From Massilia sp. Root418 (lineage in GTDB: Bacteria > Pseudomonadota > Gammaproteobacteria > Burkholderiales > Burkholderiaceae_D), in NCBI RefSeq assembly GCF_001425265.1, contig NZ_LMEC01000020.1, positions 892,707 through 956,706 on the forward strand: a stretch of 64,000 nucleotides of DNA, written 5' to 3'. This document shows positions 42,692 to 51,671 of the stretch, piece by piece (the first letter of the stretch is position 1; each line of letters begins with the position of its first letter). A model generated the notes under the pieces. That model worked only from the letters and a program-made list of their open reading frames with translations. It had not been told where the DNA came from and did not search any database. The translations under genes were made by a program, and so were the position numbers.

Positions 42692-44395
42692 TTAAAACTC
42701 TTCCCAATCGTCGCCCGGCGCCGCCGAAGCGAGCTTCTTGGGCGCCGCCTTCGGCGTGGTCACCACTGCGGTGCGCGGCGCCGGCCTGGCGATCGGCGCC
42801 GGCTTGGGCGCCGCTTTCGGGGCCGGCTGTGCCATCCGGTGCATGGCGTCGCTCGACAGCTTGAAGATGCTCACCGCGTGCGCCAGGTTCTGCGCCTGCT
42901 CCTGCATGCTCTCGGCCGCCGCTGCCGCCTCTTCCACCAGGGCCGCATTCTGCTGCGTCATTTCGTCCATCTGCGTGATGGCCTGGTTCACTTCTTCGAT
43001 GCCGTTGCTCTGTTCCTGGGTGGCGGCCGTGATTTCGCCCATGATATCAGCCACCTGCTTGATCGACGTGACGATCAGCTCCATGGTCTGGCCGGCTTCG
43101 TCCACCAGGCGGCTGCCAGCATCGACCTTGTCGACCGAATCGCCGATCAGTTCCTTGATCTCCTTGGCCGCACCGGCCGAGCGCTGCGCCAGGTTGCGCA
43201 CTTCGGACGCCACCACCGCGAAGCCGCGGCCCTGCTCGCCCGCGCGCGCCGCTTCCACCGCGGCGTTCAGCGCCAGGATGTTGGTCTGGAAGGCGATACC
43301 GTCGATCACCCCGATAATATCGACGATCTTGCTGGACGACGCCTTGATCGAACCCATGGTCTCGACCACTTGCGACACCACCGAACCGCCCTTCACCGCC
43401 ACCGAGGAGGCCGACACGGCCAGCTGGTTGGCCTGGCGCGCGTTGTCCGCGTTCTGCTTCACGGTGGAGGTCAGTTCCTCCATCGAGCTGGCAGTTTCCT
43501 CCAGCGAGCTGGCCTGCGACTCGGTGCGCGAGGACAGGTCGGCATTGCCGGATGCGATTTCCTGCGAGGCCACCGTGATGGTCTCGGTGCTGGTGCGCAC
43601 GTCGGTGACGGTGCGTACCAGGCTGTCGTTCATGTCCTTCAGCGCCTGCAGCAGTTCGCTGGTTTCGTCGCGGCCCTCGACCGTGACCTGCGAGGTCAGC
43701 TCGCCGCCGGCCACCTTCTGCGCCACCGCCACCGCGCCTTGCAGCGGACGCACGATGGAGCCGGTGATGATGATGGCGCCCACCACGCCGATGGCCACGG
43801 CCACGCCGCCCATCGCGAACAGCATCACCATCAGCCGGGTGTCGGCCGCGACCGAGCCTTCCAGCACGTCGTTGGCCGCCTTCTGCTGCATGTCCACCAG
43901 GCCATTCAGGGCCGTCAGGGTCTGCTGGTTGAGCGGGTCGATGCGGCTGGCAATCACTTTCGCCGCGCCTTCGCTGTTAAACGCCAGCACCTGGCCGATG
44001 GCTTCCTTGAAAGCCACGTCCACGTCCTTGTCCAGCGCGGCGATATCGGCCAGCGCCTTCTTTTCCGCGTCGTTCAGGCCCAGGCTTTGCAGCTTCTCGC
44101 GCGCGGCGTCGTAGCGCTTGCGCTGCTCCTTGACCTTGTTCTCTTCCTTCTGCATCAGGCTCACGTCCGACTGCAGGCCGATGTTGCGCATGGCGATACC
44201 GGTTTCCAGCATCGCGCTCTTCATGGTGGACGCCTGCAGCGTCTTGGCCGTGGTCAGTTCCAGGCCGGTGCGCAGCTGGCCCTTGTTGCGGTAGTTCAGT
44301 ACGTTCGTCAGCAATACCATCGCGACCAGGATCAGCAGGATGCTGCCAAAGCCCAAACGCAGGCGGGTACCAATTTTAAAGTCGCGTAAATTCAT
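42692..44395 (-). CDS. Methyl-accepting chemotaxis protein
   Basis: 567 residues. First membrane helix at ~9-29, periplasmic four-helix-bundle sensor domain to ~185, second helix ~187-210, HAMP domain, then the signalling hairpin with the invariant tip EAARAGEQGRGFAVVASEVR. An Ala/Pro-rich linker leads to the C-terminal pentapeptide DWEEF, a likely CheR docking site like NWETF. The second Met is used because GGGAG lies 6 bp before it. Ligand unknown; such receptors in Burkholderiales often sense amino or organic acids. Confidence 0.95.
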   Translation of the reverse strand: MNLRDFKIGTRLRLGFGSILLILVAMVLLTNVLNYRNKGQLRTGLELTTAKTLQASTMKSAMLETGIAMRNIGLQSDVSLMQKEENKVKEQRKRYDAAREKLQSLGLNDAEKKALADIAALDKDVDVAFKEAIGQVLAFNSEGAAKVIASRIDPLNQQTLTALNGLVDMQQKAANDVLEGSVAADTRLMVMLFAMGGVAVAIGVVGAIIITGSIVRPLQGAVAVAQKVAGGELTSQVTVEGRDETSELLQALKDMNDSLVRTVTDVRTSTETITVASQEIASGNADLSSRTESQASSLEETASSMEELTSTVKQNADNARQANQLAVSASSVAVKGGSVVSQVVETMGSIKASSSKIVDIIGVIDGIAFQTNILALNAAVEAARAGEQGRGFAVVASEVRNLAQRSAGAAKEIKELIGDSVDKVDAGSRLVDEAGQTMELIVTSIKQVADIMGEITAATQEQSNGIEEVNQAITQMDEMTQQNAALVEEAAAAAESMQEQAQNLAHAVSIFKLSSDAMHRMAQPAPKAAPKPAPIARPAPRTAVVTTPKAAPKKLASAAPGDDWEEF

Positions 44396-44467
44396 GTTCA
44401 TCTCCCTGTTTTTTTATGCGCGGCGGCGCCGCCTCTGCGGGCAGTCGCCGCCGCTCGCCGCGCGGTC

Positions 44468-44959
44468 TTACGCGGCCAGCTTGTCGATCAGGCCCATTTC
44501 CGGGCTCGACATCAGTTTGTCGATGTCCACCAGGATCAGCATGCGCTCATCGATGGTGCCCAGGCCTATCATGTATTCGGTGCTGAAGGCGGTGCCCATT
44601 TCCGGCGCCGGCTTGACCTGCTCGGGCATCAGGGTGGTCACGTCCGACACCGAATCGACCACCATGCCGACCACGCGGCCGTTGATGTTCAGGATGATGA
44701 CGACGGTGAACTGGTCGTACACCGGCTCGCCCAGGTGGAACTTGATGCGCATGTCCACCACCGGGATGATGATGCCGCGCAGGTTGATCACGCCCTTGAT
44801 GAATTCGGGCGCGTTGGCGATGCGGGTCACCGCTTCATAGCCGCGGATCTCCTGCACCTTCAGGATGTCGATGCCATACTCCTCTTTGCCGAGGGTGAAG
44901 GCGAGGAATTCGCGGCCGGCGATATCGTGGGCGCCGGCGTTCTGGGTTGCGTCTGACAT
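44468..44959 (-). CDS. cheW: Chemotaxis coupling protein CheW
   Basis: 163 residues, one CheW domain with two SH3-like lobes (REFLAFTLGKEEYGIDILKVQEIRG, FIKGVINLRGIIIPVVDMR). It links receptors to CheA in the array. It lies 58 bp after cheA and 72 bp before the receptor gene. No unusual feature. Confidence 0.97.
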   Translation of the reverse strand: MSDATQNAGAHDIAGREFLAFTLGKEEYGIDILKVQEIRGYEAVTRIANAPEFIKGVINLRGIIIPVVDMRIKFHLGEPVYDQFTVVIILNINGRVVGMVVDSVSDVTTLMPEQVKPAPEMGTAFSTEYMIGLGTIDERMLILVDIDKLMSSPEMGLIDKLAA

Positions 44960-45017
44960 GATGGATTCCTTCTAGCTAGGGTACTGACTTAGTGTAGAGC
45001 CCAGTGTATGGGTTAAT

Positions 45018-47228
45018 TCAGGAAAAAATGGATTCGTCCGCCAGTTGGCGCGACGAGCGTATCAACGCCGCCACATCCAGGATCAGCGAAACGCCGCCAT
45101 CGCCCAAAATCGTGGCGCCCGAGATGCCGGCCACTTTGCGGTAGTTCGATTCCAGGTTCTTCACCACCACTTGCTGCTGTCCGACCAGGTCGTCGATGAA
45201 CAGCGCCGCCTTGCGGCCTTCCGTTTCCAGTATCACCACCAGCCCTTCGGACGGATCGGTGAAGCGCGGCGTGATGTCGAACATCTGGTACAGCGGGATC
45301 AGGGGCAGGTATTCGCCGCGCACCTTGATGACCTTGCCCTTGCCCGAAATTTCCTTCACATCCTCCGGCACCGGCTGCATCGATTCGATGACAAAGCCCA
45401 GCGGCAGGATGTAGATTTCCTCGCCCACCTTGATCGACATGCCGTCCAGGATGGCCAGCGTGAGCGGCAGCGAAATCGAGATGGTGGTGCCGAAGCCCTT
45501 GGCCGAGCGGATGTCCACCGCGCCGCCCATGGCGGTGATGTTGCGCTTGACCACGTCCATGCCCACGCCGCGCCCGGACACGTCGGTCACCTGCTCGGCG
45601 GTGGAGAAGCCCGGCGCAAAGATCAGCTGCCAGACGTCGGCGTCGGCCATGTTGTCGCTCACCGGCAGGCCGGACGACTTGGCCTTGGCCAGGATCTTCT
45701 CGCGGTTCAAGCCGCCGCCGTCGTCCGACACTTCGATGATGATATTGCCGCCCTGGTGGCTGGCCGACAGGAACAACCGCCCGGCGTCGGTCTTGCCGGC
45801 GGCGCGCCGCACCTCCGGCATTTCGATGCCGTGGTCGATCGAATTGCGCACCAGGTGCGTGAGCGGATCGACGATGCGCTCGATCAGGCCCTTGTCCAGC
45901 TCCGTGGCGGCGCCGTTGGTGATGAAGTCGACCTTCTTGCCCAGCTTCGCGGCCAGGTCGCGCACCATGCGCGGGAAGCGCGAGAACACGAAGTCCATCG
46001 GCATCATGCGGATCGACATCACCGCTTCCTGCAGGTCGCGCGTGTTGCGGGTCAGCTGGCTCACGCTGTTGAGCAGGCGCTCGTGCACCATCGGGTCCAG
46101 GGTGTCGACGCGCTGCTCGATCATGGCCTGCGTGATCACCAGCTCGCCCACCAGGTTGATCAGCTGGTCGACCTTCTCGATCGACACGCGGATCGAGGAC
46201 GATTCGGCGCCGCCGGCGGCGGCAGGCTTGTCGGCCTCCTTCTTGACCGCCACGGCTTTCTTCTCTTCCTCCACCGCGGCAGGCACGGCTTCGTCCTTGA
46301 TGCCGGCCTTGGCGCGGATGGCTTCCACCGGCTCGAAGAAGCCGTAGCCGCGCGCGTCGTCGGCGCCGGCGGCCGCGTCGGCGCGGATCTGGTCGAGCGG
46401 CTGGAAGAAGCCGTAGGCCGCGCCCTCGGCCGGCACCGCCCTGGCCGGCGCCGATGCGGAGGCCGGCTCGGGATCGAAGAAGCCGTAGCCCTGGTCGTGC
46501 TCCACGCGCTTGCGCTCGGCGCTCTCCAGCGCCTGCTGCTCGGGCGTGAGCGCCGGCAGCTCGGACACCTGCATGTCGTCCGGATTGAGGATGAAGGAGC
46601 AGATCGAAATGATGTCGTCCAGGCTCTCGTGGGTGGTCACCAGCAGCGCGGTGCGCCCGCCGTCGAGCGGCGTGGTGCTGACCGCGCCCAGCAGGCCCAC
46701 CTCGGCCGACAGCGCGGCGATTTCGCGCTGTTCCATCTGCGGCAGGTCAAGGCGGTAGCGCCGCCCGCCGCTGTGGTCCACGGCTTCTTCCTGGGCCGCG
46801 CTGACGAAGGACGGCGCCACGTGCGACAGGGCCGCCACCACGTCCTGCGACAGCGACTGCAGCATCATGCGCACGTTGGCCACCGCGTCCTGGTCCACCG
46901 CCGAGCCGAGACGGTGCCCGTCCAGCTGCATCTTGAGGATGTCCTTGGCCGCCAGGAAGGCGTCCACGTGCTCCGAGGTGAGCGCCATCTCGCCCTTGCG
47001 GATGCGGTCCAGCAGCGTCTCCAGGATATGGGTCACTTCCGTCATGTCGTTCAGGCCGAACGTGCCGGCGCCGCCCTTGACGGAGTGGGCGGTGCGGAAG
47101 ATCGCGTTCAGATCCTCCTCGGTGGGCGCGGCGAGATCGACCGCCAGCAGCAACCGTTCCATTTCAGCCAGCAGTTCCTCGGCCTCGTCGAAGAAGACCT
47201 GGTAGAACTGGCTAATGTCGATGGTCAT
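45018..47228 (-). CDS. cheA: Chemotaxis histidine kinase CheA
   Basis: 736 residues. P1 HPt domain with phospho-acceptor His48 (FRTAHSVKGGAGTFG), a P2-like CheY-binding region at ~165-230, then P3 dimerisation, P4 ATPase (NSIDHGIEMPEVR, VSDDGGGLNREKI, GRGVGMDVV) and P5 CheW-like domain. The linker before P3 holds three copies of the motif YGFF-x-P at residues 248, 272 and 295, which is not a standard element. CheA phosphorylates CheY, CheB and CheV. It lies 38 bp after the first cheY-like gene. Confidence 0.97.
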   Translation of the reverse strand: MTIDISQFYQVFFDEAEELLAEMERLLLAVDLAAPTEEDLNAIFRTAHSVKGGAGTFGLNDMTEVTHILETLLDRIRKGEMALTSEHVDAFLAAKDILKMQLDGHRLGSAVDQDAVANVRMMLQSLSQDVVAALSHVAPSFVSAAQEEAVDHSGGRRYRLDLPQMEQREIAALSAEVGLLGAVSTTPLDGGRTALLVTTHESLDDIISICSFILNPDDMQVSELPALTPEQQALESAERKRVEHDQGYGFFDPEPASASAPARAVPAEGAAYGFFQPLDQIRADAAAGADDARGYGFFEPVEAIRAKAGIKDEAVPAAVEEEKKAVAVKKEADKPAAAGGAESSSIRVSIEKVDQLINLVGELVITQAMIEQRVDTLDPMVHERLLNSVSQLTRNTRDLQEAVMSIRMMPMDFVFSRFPRMVRDLAAKLGKKVDFITNGAATELDKGLIERIVDPLTHLVRNSIDHGIEMPEVRRAAGKTDAGRLFLSASHQGGNIIIEVSDDGGGLNREKILAKAKSSGLPVSDNMADADVWQLIFAPGFSTAEQVTDVSGRGVGMDVVKRNITAMGGAVDIRSAKGFGTTISISLPLTLAILDGMSIKVGEEIYILPLGFVIESMQPVPEDVKEISGKGKVIKVRGEYLPLIPLYQMFDITPRFTDPSEGLVVILETEGRKAALFIDDLVGQQQVVVKNLESNYRKVAGISGATILGDGGVSLILDVAALIRSSRQLADESIFS

Positions 47229-47266
47229 GGCGAGACTCCATCAAGTACTAAACACATGGCAGCCCC

Positions 47267-47632
47267 TTAGCCAATAACCTTTTTGACCACCTCGATAAGC
47301 CGCTGCGGATCGAAAGGCTTGACCAGCCAGCCGTTGGCGCCGGCGGCGCGGCCCTTGGCCTTCATTTCGTCGGACGATTCGGTGGTCAGCATCAGGATCG
47401 GCGTCTTCTGGTAGGTCGGCAGTTCGCGCAGCAGCTTGATCAGCTGCAGGCCGTCCATGCGCGGCATGTTCTGGTCGGTCAGCACCAGGTCCACCGCTTG
47501 CTGCTTGGCTTTTTCGAGGCCATCCTGGCCGTCGACCGCTTCCACCACCTGGTAGCCGGCAGCCTTCAGGCTGAAAGCCACCATCTGGCGCAAAGAGCTG
47601 GAATCGTCAACTGCAAGTATTGTTTTAGCCAT
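47267..47632 (-). CDS. CheY-like response regulator (first)
   Basis: 121 residues, single receiver. Asp9/Asp10 and phospho-acceptor Asp53 (VLTDQNMPRMDG), Thr in MLTTESSDE and Lys in LVKPFDP are present. It lies immediately upstream of cheA and downstream of the CheZ-like gene. Receivers at this position may act as a phosphate sink or a second output; the other CheY (39578) is the more E. coli-like. Assigned cheY-type, not named further. Confidence 0.93.
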   Translation of the reverse strand: MAKTILAVDDSSSLRQMVAFSLKAAGYQVVEAVDGQDGLEKAKQQAVDLVLTDQNMPRMDGLQLIKLLRELPTYQKTPILMLTTESSDEMKAKGRAAGANGWLVKPFDPQRLIEVVKKVIG

Positions 47633-47693
47633 TATGTTTTCTCGCTATGTTCAAGGTGTTACATCGAATTGCATTCGGGACGGCAGACCGGGC

Positions 47694-48242
47694 TCAGAAC
47701 AGCTCGATGTCGCCGCTTTCCAGGTGTTTTTGGCTCACGGCCTTGCGCAGCACGCTGCGCAGCTCCAGGCTCTGGATCGCCAGCGCCATGCTGACCTTGC
47801 CGAGCAGGTCCACGATCTCTTCATTGTCGCTGTCGGGCACCATCTCGGCGCCGTGTGCGCCCAGGGTGCCGAGGAATTCGCGCAAGCCGGTCACGCGCTT
47901 GAGGGTGCGGTCGATCAGCTGGCTGGTCATGTCCTGGAACTGCATGCTGGTCACGGCCGCATTGACATAGGCGCCCACCTGCTCGGACAGGGCCGACAGC
48001 TCGGCCTTCTGTTCAGCCGAGGGCGAGCCGCCGTCCAGCAGCAGGTTGATGGCGGCCTGCTGCGCCGTCACGGTTTCATGGATGGCCATGAAATTGCGCG
48101 ACAGCTTGTCGATGGCCTCCTCCAGCAGCAGATTGGTCTGGATCAGATCCGTCTCGACTTCGGTCAGGTGGCGCCGCCCGTGATCCGACACGCCCGACAG
48201 CAGGCGCTTCACATGGGAACCCAGGATTTTTTTTCTCGTCAT
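47694..48242 (-). CDS. CheZ-like phosphatase with D-x3-Q motif
   Basis: 182 residues, almost all helical. FQDMTSQ at residues 102-108 matches the CheZ catalytic segment FQDLTGQ, conserving the Asp (104) and Gln (108) that dephosphorylate CheY in E. coli. The C-terminus GDIELF resembles the CheY-binding tail of CheZ (DSLGF). The N-terminal half is shorter than and unlike E. coli CheZ. It is placed before cheY and cheA, not after the last cheY where cheZ is usually found. Start at MTRKKILGS; a longer frame reaches into the motB end. Role as CheY-P phosphatase is inferred. Confidence 0.72.
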   Translation of the reverse strand: MTRKKILGSHVKRLLSGVSDHGRRHLTEVETDLIQTNLLLEEAIDKLSRNFMAIHETVTAQQAAINLLLDGGSPSAEQKAELSALSEQVGAYVNAAVTSMQFQDMTSQLIDRTLKRVTGLREFLGTLGAHGAEMVPDSDNEEIVDLLGKVSMALAIQSLELRSVLRKAVSQKHLESGDIELF

Positions 48243-48282
48243 AATCAGTCTCGTTCTCGATACCCGCCGTGCTACGGCGTCG

Positions 48283-49251
48283 CTACTTCTTGTTCGGTGC
48301 GGCCGGCGCGGGCGCCGCAGACGGCGCCGCTGCCGCCGCCGCTGCAGCATTCGTCGCATCGGTGTCGGTGCCCACGTCGAGCTTGGCGCCGTCGCGCGAC
48401 ACCGCGTCCTCGGTCTTCTTGTTCATCACCACGATGCTGATGCGGCGGTTGATGGGGTTGAAGGGGTCAAGCCGGTCCAGGTGCACGGCCGAGGCCAGGC
48501 CCACCACGCGCAGGATCTTGTTGTCGGCCATGCCGCCGGCGATCAGCGCGCGGCGCGAGGCGTTGGCGCGGTCGGCCGACAGTTCCCAGTTGCTGTAGCC
48601 GGCGTCGGTGAAATACGGCGTCGAATCGGTGTGGCCGGACAGGCCGATCTTGTTCGGCACGTCGTTCAGCACCACGCCGATCTCCTGCAGGATCTCTTTG
48701 GTGTAGGGCTGCAGCTGGGCGCTGGCCAGCGCAAACATGGGCCGGTTCTGCTCGTCGACGATCTGGATCCGCAAGCCTTCGCTGGTGAAGTCCAGCAGCA
48801 GCTGCTTCTTGTACTTGGCCAGCAGCGGATTGCTCTCGATCTTGGCTTCGATCTTTTCCTTCAGCTTTTGCAGGCGCTCGGTTTCCTGGCGCTCCAGCTC
48901 GGCCTTGGCGGCGGTGAGGTTGAAGGTCTTCTTGCTCACGGTGGGATCGTCGGACAACTTGACCTGGCCTTCCTTGCGCGTCAGGTCCTTGCCGCCGCCG
49001 GGAATCACGGACGAGCTGTCGCCGCTGCCGGCGCCGCCCTGCATGGCCACCTTGAGCGGGGTCTTGAAGTATTCCGAGATCCCGTTCAGGTCGCCCTTGG
49101 TGGTCGAACCAAGCAGCCACATCAGCAGGAAAAAGGCCATCATTGCCGTCACGAAGTCGGCGTAAGCGATCTTCCAGGCGCCGCCATGGTGGGCATGGCC
49201 GCCTTTCTTGATGCGCTTGACAACGATGGGCCGCAAGCCCTCGTCAGCCAT
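48283..49251 (-). CDS. motB: Flagellar motor stator protein MotB
   Basis: 322 residues. A single membrane helix with the proton-carrying Asp32 (AYADFVTAMMAFFLLMWLLG), a periplasmic plug/linker and the OmpA-like peptidoglycan-binding domain (IGLSGHTDSTPYF, SADRANASRRALI). The C-terminal ~40 residues are Ala/Pro/Asp-rich. It forms the ion channel with MotA, whose gene lies 50 bp upstream. Confidence 0.97.
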   Translation of the reverse strand: MADEGLRPIVVKRIKKGGHAHHGGAWKIAYADFVTAMMAFFLLMWLLGSTTKGDLNGISEYFKTPLKVAMQGGAGSGDSSSVIPGGGKDLTRKEGQVKLSDDPTVSKKTFNLTAAKAELERQETERLQKLKEKIEAKIESNPLLAKYKKQLLLDFTSEGLRIQIVDEQNRPMFALASAQLQPYTKEILQEIGVVLNDVPNKIGLSGHTDSTPYFTDAGYSNWELSADRANASRRALIAGGMADNKILRVVGLASAVHLDRLDPFNPINRRISIVVMNKKTEDAVSRDGAKLDVGTDTDATNAAAAAAAAPSAAPAPAAPNKK

Positions 49252-49301
49252 GTCGATTCCTTAGTGTTTCCATAATTCAATAATGATACGTGAGGCCGGG
49301 C

Positions 49302-50162
49302 TTATTTGGTTTTGGATTTTTTGATGTGATCCTCTAATTCGGAGAAGGTCGGACGCTCGGTCGAGTACAGCACCTTGCGGCCGAACTCGATGGCCAGCGC
49401 CGGCGCATAGCCGTTCAAGCTGGCCAGCAGCGTCACTTTCACGCACTGGTACATCTTGGTCTCCTCTTCCAGCTTCTGCTCGTGCAGGCCGGCCAGCGGG
49501 CCGACGAAACCGTAGGCCAGCAGGATACCGAGGAAGGTGCCGACCAGCGCTTTCGCAATCAGCAGGCCCAGCTCGGACGGCGGGATGCCCACCGACTCCA
49601 TGGTGTGCACCACGCCCATCACGCAGGCCACGATGCCGAAGGCCGGCATGCCGTCGCCCAGCTTGGCGATCGCGCCGGCCGGCACCATGCCTTCATGGTG
49701 ATGGGTCTCGATCTCGTTGTCCATCAGGTTCTCGATCTGGAACGCGTCCATGTTCCCGGATACCATCAGGCGCAGGTAGTCGGTCATGAATTCGACGATG
49801 TGGTGGTCGGCCAGCACTGCCGGATACTTGCTGAACAGCGGGCTGTCGCTGGGCGAGTCGATGTCGCCCTCGATCGACATCAGGCCTTCCTTGCGCACCT
49901 TGGACAGCACGTCGAACATCAGCGACATCAGTTCCATGTACAGGTCTTTGGTGTGGCGCGAACCGCGGAACAGGCCGGGGATGGCGGCCAGCGTGGCCTT
50001 GATGGATTTGCCATTGTTGCCGACAAAAAAAGCGCCGATTGCGGCGCCACCGATCTGCAGCAACTCCACAGGCTGAAACAGCGAGGCCAGGTGCCCGCCG
50101 GCGGCGGCGAAACCGCCGAACACGCAACCGAGAACGACTAAATAACCTAGTATGACTAACAA
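49302..50162 (-). CDS. motA: Flagellar motor stator protein MotA
   Basis: 286 residues with four membrane helices and a large cytoplasmic loop (KVRKEGLMSIEGD) that contacts FliG. The last two helices, KLGDGMPAFGIVACVMGVVHTM and GLLIAKALVGTFLGILLAYGF, line the channel. TTG at 50162 is preferred: it gives the family-typical opening LLVILGYLVVLGCVFGGF and length, with GGAG 9 bp upstream; another TTG 12 codons earlier is possible. It heads the motAB-che transcript, 94 bp after the methyltransferase gene. Confidence 0.93.
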   Translation of the reverse strand: MLVILGYLVVLGCVFGGFAAAGGHLASLFQPVELLQIGGAAIGAFFVGNNGKSIKATLAAIPGLFRGSRHTKDLYMELMSLMFDVLSKVRKEGLMSIEGDIDSPSDSPLFSKYPAVLADHHIVEFMTDYLRLMVSGNMDAFQIENLMDNEIETHHHEGMVPAGAIAKLGDGMPAFGIVACVMGVVHTMESVGIPPSELGLLIAKALVGTFLGILLAYGFVGPLAGLHEQKLEEETKMYQCVKVTLLASLNGYAPALAIEFGRKVLYSTERPTFSELEDHIKKSKTK

Positions 50163-50256
50163 GAGTGCCAGCTCCGAAGAAAGGTAGGGAAACGCCAAAT
50201 TAACAGGTGGAACTACAATAGCGTGAGACAGGGGGGACGGGCAAGCAAAAGACGCG

Positions 50257-51033
50257 TTAAAAGCGCCAGACGTAGAGTGAGGGGCCGTGCTCTGTGGTAA
50301 CTATGGTCTTGACGGGTGGACAAGCCAGGATCTCGAATTCGTAGCTCATCAACAAGCTTCCGGGCCGCATCTCGACCTCGGCCTTGGCCCACAGCCCGCT
50401 CATCGCGGCAGGCGACAGGTAGGCGAACACCATGTCGTAGTCGCCGAAATGGAGCTGTTCGTAGTCGCCCCGCACGAAGCGGGCGCGGCTGCCGGCCAGC
50501 GCGGCGCGCAGGCGGGAATACAGCCATGGCAGCGGCGCCAGCTCGATGCCGGTCACCTGCGCATCGGGCCGCGCGCGCGCCAGGTGCAAGGCCATGCCGC
50601 CCATGCCGCTGCCGATGTCGATCAGGCGCAGGCCCGGCGTGGCCGGCAGCTCGGCTTCCACCGCCGCCCACACGGCCGGGCCGGACGGGTACAGCGGCAC
50701 CTGGGTGCGGTAAGTGGACCAGAACAAGCCCACCAGCACGACAAACACGATCAGATAGATTACCGGCGGCAAGGCCAGCGCGCTGGCGCCCACCAGCGCC
50801 AGCGGGAACAGCAGCTGGATCGGGCGCCACCAGCGGGCCAGGCCGTAGCGCACCGTCAGCAAGGCGGCCAGCACGCCCTGCACCACCGCCACGTCGGGCA
50901 GGCCGGGCTTGAGACCCAGTGTAGCCAACAGGTAGATGAGCATAAGCGTCACCGGATAGGCGCCGGCCTGGATCAGGGCGGCGCGCAGGATGGGGACGCG
51001 CAAAAGCCGGGGCAGGCGCAGGCTCATGGCCAT
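50257..51033 (-). CDS. Membrane-anchored class I SAM methyltransferase
   Basis: 258 residues. The N-terminal ~105 residues contain three to four predicted membrane helices (ALIQAGAYPVTLMLIYLLATLG, ALVGASALALPPVIYLIVFVVLVGLFW); the C-terminal part is a SAM-binding domain with LIDIGSGMGGMALHLARARP as motif I and GIELAP after the second strand. The acceptor is unknown. It sits between flhC and motA, where genes are usually adjacent, with 40 bp to flhC, so it may be co-transcribed with flhDC. A link to flagellar function is only positional. Confidence 0.85.
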   Translation of the reverse strand: MAMSLRLPRLLRVPILRAALIQAGAYPVTLMLIYLLATLGLKPGLPDVAVVQGVLAALLTVRYGLARWWRPIQLLFPLALVGASALALPPVIYLIVFVVLVGLFWSTYRTQVPLYPSGPAVWAAVEAELPATPGLRLIDIGSGMGGMALHLARARPDAQVTGIELAPLPWLYSRLRAALAGSRARFVRGDYEQLHFGDYDMVFAYLSPAAMSGLWAKAEVEMRPGSLLMSYEFEILACPPVKTIVTTEHGPSLYVWRF

Positions 51034-51073
51034 GCCCTGCCCCGGCCGGCGGGGAAGATGGGGCGTGCTGTAC

Positions 51074-51616
51074 TCAAGCGGCGAGCGCGTCTTCTTTGGC
51101 TTTTTTGGTCTTGCCGGCGCGCGAGGGCATGTGGCACAGGCCGCACACGTAGTCGCCGTGCAGGTCCATGGTGTTGACCACGAACTTGCCCTGGCACTTG
51201 CCGCACGGGGCCAGCTTGAGCATGTCGCTGTTGAAGAAGCGCACCAGGGTCCAGGCGCGCGTCAGCGACAGCACGGCTTCCTGGCCGGGCTCCGGCGGCA
51301 TTTGTTCGAGGTAGAGCTGGTAAGCCTTCATCACGGCCTGGATGCCGGTGGCGCCGGCGTGCAGCACCAGGAAGCTGTGGATGTTGATGAACAGCGAGGA
51401 ATGGATGTTCGGCTGCCAGGTCAGGAACCAGTCGGTGGAGAACGGCAGCATGCCTTTCGGCGGCGAGACGCCGCGCAACTCCTTGTACAGCTTGAGCAGG
51501 CGTTCGCGCGACAGCGACACTTCCGTTTCCAGCAGCTGCAAACGGGCGCCCAGGTTGATCAGCTCGATGGCCAACTGGATCTCCTGCGCTTCGCTGACGA
51601 CGCTCTTCTTGCTCAT
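51074..51616 (-). CDS. flhC: Flagellar master activator subunit FlhC
   Basis: 180 residues. The FlhC core is clear: AIELINLGARLQLLETEVSLSRERLLKLYKEL, then LPFSTDWFLTWQPNIHSSLF, and the zinc-binding cysteines as CGKC and CGLC near residues 138-160. With FlhD it forms the heterohexamer that activates class II flagellar promoters with sigma-70. It follows flhD by 55 bp. Confidence 0.97.
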   Translation of the reverse strand: MSKKSVVSEAQEIQLAIELINLGARLQLLETEVSLSRERLLKLYKELRGVSPPKGMLPFSTDWFLTWQPNIHSSLFINIHSFLVLHAGATGIQAVMKAYQLYLEQMPPEPGQEAVLSLTRAWTLVRFFNSDMLKLAPCGKCQGKFVVNTMDLHGDYVCGLCHMPSRAGKTKKAKEDALAA

Positions 51617-51671
51617 GGTGTACTCCTGGGACCTGGGTGGACTGACCGGCTGATCGGCGGGTTGGCTGATA

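Noticed and set aside
45045..47270. A 741-codon open frame on the plus strand opposite cheA
   Set aside because: It is a His/Arg/Gly-rich shadow of cheA caused by high GC; no domain, and the minus frame carries all CheA motifs.
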